Origin: Heliocidaris erythrogramma
Taxonomy: Eukaryota; Echinodermata; Echinoidea; Camarodonta; Echinometridae
Direction of reading: 5' to 3'
Assembly (NCBI GenBank): GCA_025617745.1
Contig: CM046872.1
Coordinates: 992,001-1,056,000, forward strand
Length of the DNA: 64,000 bases
The position numbers and the translations under genes were made by a program. Of this stretch, positions 55,976 to 64,000 are shown one piece after another. Below the pieces are notes generated by a model. It saw nothing but the letters and a program-made list of their open reading frames with translations, was not told the DNA's origin and did no database searches. How positions within the stretch are numbered: the stretch's first letter is position 1; each line of letters starts with the position of its first letter.

Positions 55976-56376
55976 GTGAATGAATGAATGAATGAATTTT
56001 ATTATCCAATGCAATAATCATCATTGTACATGTTCACAGTGATATCTCGTTACACAAGAGTGCAAAGATAATAGGAACCAGAAAATAGCATGAATGCTAG
56101 TCGAGTCTGGTCCCTTGTATTTAGACAGTTACAAAGAATATTTCCTATATAATGTGTTACATTCTGTTCAGTAATATATTACTGTTGGCAGTTATCAGTT
56201 ATTATAATACTTGCTTTAAAATATTATTAAATGAACAATCTGTAATATAATGAATCTACTGATGATAATATGTAGCACATGTATATCATCAAAAGTGTAT
56301 ACATACAACACAAACTAAAAAGTATTTACATTAATGAGATAAATACAGTGTATTTTAAGAATAATATCAAAGTACA

Positions 56377-57009
56377 TTAATTTTTTAGCAGATATTGGAC
56401 AAGAGCTTTACGAAAACTTGACCTTGATGACTTTTTCCTAATTGTGACTGGAATGTCATTCCAAAAAATTGTACCTAAGTAAGATAAACACTCTTTTTCT
56501 AGGCTCTTCTTAACTTTTGGTATACAGAGATTCTCATCTTCTTTTTTCCTTGTACTATATCCGTGTTGAATTAGTGAGCAATATTGTGACAATGAATGGG
56601 GCAAATTCCCATTAATTAAGTCATACATAAAACTACATATAGATAATCTATGCAGTTGATAAACATCAAGTATCTTAAGATCCCTAAATAATGGTCTTGA
56701 TCTTGTCATGTACGTACTGAATGTTATAGCACGTATTGCCATTTTTTGAATTAATAATATAGAATTATGGTCAACCTTCCTAGCTCCACCCCATACTTCG
56801 ATACCATATGTAATATGAGGCTGTATGAATGTCTTATATAACATAATCAAAATATTTTTAGGCAGGAAGTTTCGCAGTCGGTATAGGATACCAACTTTTT
56901 TGCGTATACACAATTTGAGTTTGTCAATATGAGTTTTCCACGTTAAAAGTTTATCGATGTCTACTCCAATAAATGTTGTAACATCTACTTCACACAAATA
57001 TGTATCCAT
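56377..57009 (-). pseudogene. LINE RT C-terminal domain, well preserved
   Basis: 210 residues: FIGVDIDKLLTWKTHIDKLK, MLYKTFIQPHITYGIEVWGG, SILLIQKMAIRAI, SRPLFRDLKILDVYQLHRLS, and the end motif TIFWNDIPVTIRKKSS...LLKN-stop. This is the typical C-terminal region of the family at full length. It is separated from the RT palm segment by a stop at 57010-57012. Confidence 0.85.
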
Positions 57010-57012
57010 GAT

Positions 57013-57505
57013 CTAAATTCTTCCTTGCACATTAATTGCCTGTCCTCGCCCTCTAATTAGCATGTAATTTGTCTTTAACAAATTTATACTGACTTTATTA
57101 ACATTACACCAATCTAGGACGTTCTTTAATTCTATTGTTATTTCTCTCAAGTCTATCTCGTACTTTCTGACTGGGAATGTATGAAATAGATAGGGATCAT
57201 CTGCAAACAATCTAAAAGTAAAGTAGTCGCTTGAGTTTGGTAAGTCGTTAATATACAAAAGAAAAAGAGTTGGTCCCAAAACAGGCCTGAGGTACACCGC
57301 AAGATATTGGTTTGTAATCGGAGAAACCCCCATTACAAATTACATATTGAAATCTATTTTCTAAATAATCTTGAAACCACTGAAGTGGCACACCTTGCAC
57401 CCCATAATGTTTTAGTTTCTTAAACAGTATGCTATGATTTATGGTATCAAATGCCTTTTTAAAATCAATAAAAATTCTACATGAGAATTGTTTTATGCTG
57501 TGAGG
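57013..57505 (-). pseudogene. LINE RT palm segment, frameshifted
   Basis: Upstream (57505 to about 57300): FIDFKKAFDTINHSILFKKL, HYGVQGVPLQWFQDYLENRF and ..SDYKPISCGVPQ. A frameshift within the PQG.LGP motif near 57270-57295 follows. The next frame continues GPTLFLLYINDLPNSSDYFT and FRLFADDPYLFHTF. The FADD catalytic motif is intact (about 57195-57209). Confidence 0.8.
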
Positions 57506-57509
57506 TTTC

Positions 57510-58117
57510 GGTCCCTTGTATTTAGACAGTTACAAAGAATATTTCCTATATAATGTGTTACATTCTGTTCAGTAATATATTACTGTTGGCAGTTATCAGT
57601 TATTATAATACTTGCTTTAAAATATTATTAAATGAACAATCTGTAATATAATGAATCTACTGATGATAATATGTAGCACATGTATATCATCAAAAGTGTA
57701 TACATACAACACAAACTAAAAAGTATTTACATTAATGAGATAAATACAGTGTATTTTAAGAATAATATCAAAGTACATTAATTTTTTAGCAGATATTGGA
57801 CAAGAGCTTTACGAAAACTTGACCTTGATGACTTTTTCCTAATTGTGACTGGAAGGTCATTCCAAAAAATTGTACCTAAGTAAGATAAACACTCTTTTTC
57901 TACCGCAAGTTATTGGTTTGTAATCGGAGAAAACCCCATTACAAATTACATATTGAAATCTATTTTCTAAATAATCTTGAAACCACTGAAGAGGCACACC
58001 TTGCACCCCATAATGTTTTAGTTTCTTAAACAGTATGCTATGATTTATGGTATCAAATGCCTTTTTAAAATCAATAAAAATTCTACATGAGAATTGTTTT
58101 ATGCTGTGAGGTTTCGG
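57510..58117 (-). mobile_element. Tandem, internally deleted copy of the adjacent LINE
   Basis: This segment repeats 56109-57511 in direct orientation, but 795 bp are missing, joining TCTTTTTCT to ACCGCAAG near 57901. Identity outside the gap is about 99 percent by eye. Both copies end at GTGAGGTTTCGG. The lost part covers the RT FADD region and most of the C-terminal domain. Beyond 58117 the sequence is not LINE-like, so the minus frame running to 58246 is a chimera. Confidence 0.85.
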
Positions 58118-58194
58118 AATCATCAAAGGATAAGAAATTAAATCAACGTCGCTGAAAAGCACATTTACTGCACACATAAATGGGTATATGCGAC

Positions 58195-58310
58195 TGCGCA
58201 CACAAGTGGCATGTTCAGCCCAAACATTGCAGCTATTTCTCGTCATATTTCGAATATGAGGGCATTTGAAGAACTGTCCTATGCAGGGAGCATTTCTGAC
58301 ATGACAAGAA
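58195..58310 (+). repeat. Dispersed repeat (ATATTTCGAATAT family)
   Basis: GTTCAGCCCAAACATTGCAG, CATATTTCGAATATGAGGGC and ATTTGAAGAACTG match the right arm of the 22672-23066 foldback read on the minus strand (TTCGGCCTGAACATT, ATATGAGGGCATTTGAAGAG). Confidence 0.55.
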
Positions 58311-59102
58311 CAAGAAAGCTAACAAACTATTTTTTTATACGCAACCTTCCTCTTTTTAATGAAAGCTAAAACAGAAATAAATGAGAAGCTATCATGCCAA
58401 CATTGGTTATGGCAATGACTCTATCTTCCAACAACAAACGTCTGAAGGTTTCACAGATAACGAAAACATGAAAGAAACTGAAGAAAGACAGGGGAAAGGA
58501 TTAATTGCGTTTCACTTAGCGGCATATCTGCTTCCGTCAAACAATTGAGAGATCTTGCTGTATGCTCTTGCTTTTCAAACGTCCTTGCCCGTATATTTTT
58601 TTTTGTTTGATATCACATGATGTTTCGACTTAAAAGCAGACCAATCTGGATGTGTGAGGGGTGGCAGTGGTGGTGGCGGTTGGGGGGGGGGGGGGGTGGC
58701 ATGTTTTTTCATTACCGAAATAATGAGAATCAGAGCAAGCGGTAAAGGGGTTGCGGTGGCGTATTACGGTGGGGGCGTGCCCTTTATACAGATCGAAAAG
58801 CGAAATATGAAAACAAAACCAAGAATAATGGAGAGAAAAGGAGAGAAAAAAATGAAAAGTAGAAGATAACGTAAGGAGAAGCACCTCTTTCACACTCTCA
58901 ATTTCTATACGAATTTCTTTCCTCCTTTTCTTTTTCCCCCGAAAGTCATGCAACGAGTAAGACACCCCCCCCCCCCCCCCCCTGCCCTCGAACTCCATGA
59001 CACAAGTGCCCACCTTAAAAGCTGGACAAGTACACGCGCTACGCCACTGGGGGATGTTTCATCTCATTATGAAATTTGGTTTACCCTATCACTTTCTTTG
59101 AT

Positions 59103-59140
<38 letters not shown>

Positions 59141-59305
59141 ATTATTAGGAGTGGGGGGTCACCTCTCCTTCCCATCTAGCTACACCTTTCACCCGAAGGC
59201 ATCTTCCTCCCTGGCTTTACATCTAGTACAATCTAGTACAGGAGAAGAGCGGAAAACTTTGTCATTCTACACCGGATATCAACCGGGTACACGCTCAGGA
59301 AATCT
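58311..59305. other. Non-coding stretch with G-, C- and CT-runs
   Basis: G-run at about 58682-58696, C-run at about 58966-58982 and (CT)n at about 59106-59140. The tandem word ATCTAGTACA occurs twice near 59221-59242. No exon recognised. Confidence 0.4.
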
Positions 59306-59309
59306 TTAA

Positions 59310-60210
59310 AGGAGAATTAAGCCCTGGTTACAAATTTACTTATATTGGAAGGTGTAATATATTCCTACTTATTGGCCTAAATCATTTTCTTATAAGATAT
59401 CAGAAAAGGGTATAAATAAAGATATTCCAACACCCGGTATCGTCTCCTACTCGTTTACATGGGGGCTGCCATTTTCTTGCTGATTTGGAGTTGTACATGA
59501 ACCATTGAGAAATGTTCCAGTCAGGAAGATATTTTGAATCCAAATCCTAAATTGATTTTCTTCATTACCTAAAATCCCATATGTGACGGAAAATATAAAG
59601 TGGGTGTTTACATGTATTATAAAAATTGAATCTTTATAATGATACTTTTAAATTGTCTGGTTTTGCTTAACAAAAATCTATTTTCTTGGGTTTGCCAAAC
59701 AGAGCAGAACATAATATATACAGCATGCATTCTGACTTTTCAAGTCCATTATCCGAAAGCAGGTGAATGCATAGTTTGCGCTATAGATGCTCAGGGAAGA
59801 AGCATCCATAAAATTTGAATTAATTTGCTCCGTCCCATACGTCCAGTATCGAGAAATTAGATTTCTATTAAGCGAATATCGATTTTCAACAGAAATATAT
59901 AAGGAAATCTTCAGTTTAAAAATAAATTGACATATCTATTCTATATTTTTAATCTCAAATGGGTTTTTAATTTTGAAAAAGGCAATTGAGCATTTGGATT
60001 AAGAAAATTTTCTTGTACACATAAACAAAATGGCAGCCCCCATGTGCTGCTAGCAGACGATACATATTGCTAGCAGATGGTAAATTTTGATCAGAAAAAT
60101 CTGATTCATATCGATCTCGTATATTTTGACGCGAAGCCATATAGTCTAACAAGTAGGAATAAATAACACCTTTGAACACTATCGTCTTTATTTTTGAGCG
60201 TAATTCTCCT
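59310..60210. mobile_element. 901-bp TIR element flanked by TTAA
   Basis: Ends AGGAGAATTA and the inverse are flanked by TTAA (59306-59309 and 60211-60214). Further inverted similarity extends inward about 180 bp, including TATTCCTACTT and CATGGGGGCTGCCATTTT on both arms. No transposase. A TTAA duplication is used by piggyBac, Kolobok and some other families; the termini do not identify which. Confidence 0.75.
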
Positions 60211-60214
60211 TTAA

Positions 60215-60514
60215 CGTAGGTCCTAAGTCTGATAAGTTGAAGGCCTTTCATTCGCTTTCACAATGCTTCTATCACAGTTTCAGCATATATCATTCACTTT
60301 TTGAAATATGTCTGCGCTCCCTCTTTTTAAGATTGCATCGTTTTGTTTTTTCTATACGTAATTTATTATTGTAATATCAACATAATATTGAGATTTGATA
60401 CTGTTGATGATGTTTCATTCTTTCCTATTTTCAGTTTCTGTCTTTCTGTAGCATTTATTTTGTCAATCCCCCAGTTCTGTTTTTTTTTTCTTTTTAGCCT
60501 GTCCGCTCTGTTAA
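60215..60514. other. Non-coding stretch
   Basis: T-rich. Nothing recognised. Confidence 0.3.
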
Positions 60515-60520
60515 CCCCTT

Positions 60521-60551
<31 letters not shown>

Positions 60552-60775
60552 CCCTCTTTGGCTCAGTTCCCTGTTTCCTATAAATCCCCCTCTCTCTCTC
60601 CCTCTCTCTCATGCATCTCATTCTCCTGCTGCATTTCCTTACACTTCCACATCTCCTTAAATTGCACAATGCTCTCTATATATCTCCCTCCCCATCTCTC
60701 TCTCTCTCTCACTCTCTCTCTCTCTCTCTCGTTATATCTCCCTCAGTCGCTACTGTCTGTTTCCACCTGTCTGTC
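60515..60775 (+). repeat. Polypyrimidine (CT)n region
   Basis: (CT)n at about 60522-60545, 60590-60610 and 60694-60730 in C/T-rich DNA. Overlapping open frames here are compositional. Confidence 0.85.
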
Positions 60776-61720
60776 TGCAGTCTGCAACCCATCCACTCAA
60801 TTTTATTTCTCAATAATTTCGCTGCACATCGCTTTCTACATTTATTGTGTTCTCCCCTATTCCACTTAAGCCCCCTGTCAGGCAGACCTATACGTTTGCT
60901 GCTAGCTAGAAAGGCATTAGCTCATATAATTCACGCAGAGTTAACGTCCTCCTTGCTCTCAACAAACGACAAGTGGGGCAACTATATCTATGGGTAACAA
61001 TCGGGAAAATCCCTACCTTAAAGCTGAGCTGTCATTTCCAGTAATGATTTATAATGTTACCGGATGTGGCACGTATTGTGCCCAAGGTCACTTCGATAAA
61101 ATACTCTCTATAATTCCATCTTTTTTTAAATATAAAACAAACTATATTTTGCTGTTTCCTTTCAACCCTCAAGAAAATTTGTCGATGCTTGAAATCGGCA
61201 TACTTTGATTTCATATTAAGAGCAATCAATCTCTTTTGTCCAATACGGTACCCGTCACATTTGGTGACTGCATCAAGCTGATACCCCTCCTACATCTTGG
61301 ATCATACAAAATGTCAAGAAGAATGAATATTTGACGTCAATTTATGTTAACAATTCCAAAAATACTTGGCAATGTATGGGACATAGCATGGACATGCCGC
61401 GCCCTTATCTTTTACTGGCAATGCGCTAACGGGTACAAAGGCAATAATGCATCCAATATTTGAAACAAAAAATCATTTCTGATACTCCAATTAAAGCAAG
61501 GATTTGGGTCCCATTGTTTGGAAACTGAACAAAATGAACATTTACGAGCAGAATTTAAGGACATGAGTGAACTTTCTTGTCTTTCCAGGGATTATTTAAA
61601 TATGTTCTTCTTCACGAAAAGGGGGAATTGTGCTCAGTGAACAGCGATGAAGAAATTTAATTCGCCACATGTAAGATGTATGTTTTATATTATATGTATT
61701 GTATATTATGGGGGAAATAC
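60776..61720. other. Non-coding stretch, nothing recognised
   Basis: No exon or repeat recognised. Confidence 0.35.
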
Positions 61721-61726
61721 ATAAAT

Positions 61727-61810
61727 GCAAGCAACCTAGAGGTAAAGTGGTGAAAAGAACACGCTCTGCTGCTCGGGAATGTATCTGGTTTCAACCCTAT
61801 GCTCATATCA
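61727..61810 (+). repeat. Possible degenerate tRNA-like SINE head
   Basis: ACCTAGAGGTAAAGTGGTGA resembles an A-box region and CTGGTTTCAACCC a B-box, at tRNA-like spacing with a GCTCTGCTGCTCGGG middle. No body or tail could be matched to the other SINEs. Confidence 0.35.
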
Positions 61811-63121
61811 GTTCGAGGGTATCCTGGCAACAAAAATGAGGGGACACATCTGTACATTATAGCTTCAACATCAAGTGACATTCTGGGGCGACCTTTTTAA
61901 CTACAGGCGCATACTTGCATTGTCAATTACATCCTTCTTCTGACTATCTCATACCCATGGTACCTATCGCTTGAAAGAAGAGAGTCACTTTAGACTCAAG
62001 TGGGCAGCTTGTAAAGTCTTGCCGTCTTGACGTAGTTACTATAACCCGACTTATTTTAGCTTTGTTTTTCATCGACCTATATGTCTTACCTGCTTTCGAT
62101 CGATATAATTTTTTATACCTTTACTCAATGATTTATTTTGTTTGTGTTGTGAAAGGGAACATAAAGTAAAGTCGTTTGGACGAAAAGGACCTTTTACTAT
62201 TTGAGTTTCTTTACGGTAATTAGATAAACAGAGAGAGAGAGAAAAAAAAAACCAAGAATAAGAAAAATCACATCTATGTAATCTTCTTCAGATTTTAGCC
62301 TTTGTCGATTCTCACGAAGCGCGTCAAGGAGGAAGTCATTAGCTGCGTCACCCCCACCCCTCCCCACCCCAAATCAGAAGAAGAAAGCCTGACCATATTG
62401 ATACCTGGTGATTGTTGCTACACCATTTATTTATGGCCCTTATAATAAAGATGTATTTCTACCGCTACTTTCCCCGCTTCATTTTTCCTCAATGGTGGTA
62501 GTCAAAGTATTTCATATTTTCATATCTATTTATTTAATTGGATATCAATGGCTTGCCAACATCTCTTGAAGCCAGCAAACACCGTCAACCCCCCCCCCCC
62601 CCCTTCCAATTAACCCCCACCGCGTGTAGGAACATTAAAAAAAAAGAAATAAGTCTACTGAATTTCTGGATACACCACAGATGTGACCCAGTTCGTTGAC
62701 GCTAGTTTTATCCATGTGATGTGGAGAGCCTTGAAAATAATGTCAAGCACTTTGTCATTCGACTTTCTTGTATATTTCTGCGCCGTAACAAAAGTCCCGG
62801 AGCCTGTCCCGAAAGTATGACCCCACTAAACCCATAAAATATTTGAACCCTAAGTCACTGTTAAATATGTTTTCATCTAATCGTAGCCTTTAGTAGGACA
62901 GAAAAAAGGATTTTCAAGTCGGGATTTCATCCGATCTAGCCCATGCACCAAACTTTGTCAAATTGAAATAATCTGACTGTATATACATTAGTCGTGTTAG
63001 TACTTACGAAACACGAAAAACTGTCAACATACCGAAGGGAAGGGATCGTCATCACTCGTATCATGCTGCAAAAATCTATTTAAATACAAATGTCTAAATC
63101 ATTTTCACTCACTCCCCCCCC

Positions 63122-63155
<34 letters not shown>

Positions 63156-64000
63156 TCTTCTTCTCTTTCGGTATATATATATATATTTTCTCTTCCTTCT
63201 TTTTCTCTTTACATTGTCTAAACTCCGTCTTCCTTGAATCGAAAAACAACGAATCGATTCCCTTCATATCTGCCAAATTTTGCTGGGGCGCCATAGATCA
63301 AACCTCTGAATTTTCGGACAACCTGGTTTCACTGACCCTGAAAGCATTGCATGTTTGCTATGGTATTTGATCATTTTCAGATTTTATCGGAAGCATTTCC
63401 ATGTTTGCGCCCCCTCATATCGATTCATAAAGTATTGGAATGTTTCTAACGTTTATTGAAATTCTTTATGACCGTCAAAGGGTTTCCTCTAATTTTGGAA
63501 TTTCTTTAAAACATCCCAACTTGTTATGATGATAGCTATGGTTCTTTTCTTGACCTTCTGTCATTTACCAGAGTTATTGATGCCCTTGTCAAAATCTGTC
63601 ACTGCTTTTATTTCTGTTCATTTTACATTAATACAATCGTTTGTATACATTTACATAATGGATATACAACAGTTAAATAGAATCAATTTTTAAGCAAAGA
63701 AGTGTAAAAATATCCCCAAAATTTCATACAATACATGTCTAATGGAATCAAAATTAGATTGTACTATATTAAGCTATAGGTCGTAATTGTCAATCGTATT
63801 GGGATATTATGAAACTTAAGTTGTTAACATCAACATGATCAATGATGTTATGACAATCATTGTTTATTTATTGATATATCATCATATTTATTTCTTTAAC
63901 ATAGACTTGACATTTAAACTTTTATTAGTATTATATGTTTATTCTTAAAATCATCACACAGTCATACATATTATAATGGTGACTCTATTGTTTTGTACAA
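61811..64000. other. Non-coding stretch with C/CT tracts
   Basis: C-run at about 62589-62603, C-run then (CT)n at about 63114-63155, and a short (AT)n near 63172-63186. The end is AT-rich. No exon recognised. Confidence 0.4.

Larger units (their letters stand above)
55976..57511 (-). mobile_element. CR1/Jockey-type LINE 3' half
   Basis: A minus-strand LINE copy with a (TGAA)n-type 3' end at 55976-55996, 3' UTR, and the RT from just before YKPISCGVPQ to the C-terminus. It is 5'-truncated or cut by the tandem copy that begins at 57510. It is better preserved than the copy at 44-47 kb, and is recognisably the same general clade. Confidence 0.85.

Noticed and set aside
57857-58246. 129-codon minus frame as a gene
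   Set aside because: Chimera of non-repeat sequence with an internally deleted LINE RT segment.
58630-59013. 127-codon minus frame and the opposing Gly-rich frame
   Set aside because: Bounded by G- and C-runs, with biased composition and no recognisable domain.
60343-60997. Three overlapping plus frames of 103-128 codons
   Set aside because: They cross the polypyrimidine (CT)n region; Ser/Leu-rich and frame-redundant.

Overview
The window looks like AT-rich, gene-poor genomic DNA from a marine invertebrate animal. An echinoderm such as a sea urchin is the most likely source, but this is an inference from repeat style and one receptor exon, not proven. Supporting signs are dense (CT)n, (CA)n and (AT)n microsatellites, many long G or C runs, tRNA-derived SINEs, CR1/Jockey-type LINE remnants, many short inverted-repeat (MITE-like) elements, and split genes with animal splice signals. 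Nothing looks bacterial or phage: there are no operons, no CRISPR array and no long uninterrupted ORFs.

The only confident host gene is a first coding exon on the minus strand at 27312-27943. It encodes the N-terminus and TM1-TM4 of a rhodopsin-family GPCR of the tachykinin/luqin(RYamide)-receptor type, and it ends at a clean GTAAGT donor in phase 2. The exons for TM5-TM7 were not recognised and should lie further left, or outside the window. GC-richer islands at 28.7-29.0, 29.6-29.9 and 30.5-30.7 kb may hold upstream exons or regulatory DNA.

Layout. 0-9 kb: a tRNA-headed SINE, a diverged three-copy tandem repeat, a nested palindrome, a 1.2-kb AT-rich TIR element with TA duplication, and a SINE with a 7SL-like head and a 13-bp target duplication. 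9-27 kb: a microsatellite-embedded 200-bp element, several foldback or TIR elements (9.97, 15.5, 18.3, 19.7, 22.0, 22.7 kb), another tRNA SINE, and otherwise featureless DNA. 27-31 kb: the receptor exon and its upstream flank. 34-35.3 kb: a tRNA-type SINE interrupted by a 1,039-bp element with long terminal inverted repeats, an 11-bp target duplication and a RecQ-like helicase fragment. 36.1-37.5 kb: a 706-bp unit duplicated in tandem with no difference seen. 39-43.8 kb: two TIR elements, a 1.85-kb internally repetitive element, and a second SINE that shares its tail with the 8-kb SINE but has a different head. 44-47 kb: a decayed LINE with several internal deletions and a second LINE fragment nested inside it. 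48-55 kb: MITEs, homopolymer clusters and a dimer of the 200-bp element. 56-58.1 kb: a LINE 3' half followed by a tandem, internally deleted copy of itself. 58-64 kb: repeat fragments, a 0.9-kb TTAA-flanked element and polypyrimidine tracts.

The biology here is mainly transposon biology around one neuropeptide-receptor gene. All similarity statements are from reading the sequence by eye; no database search was run.
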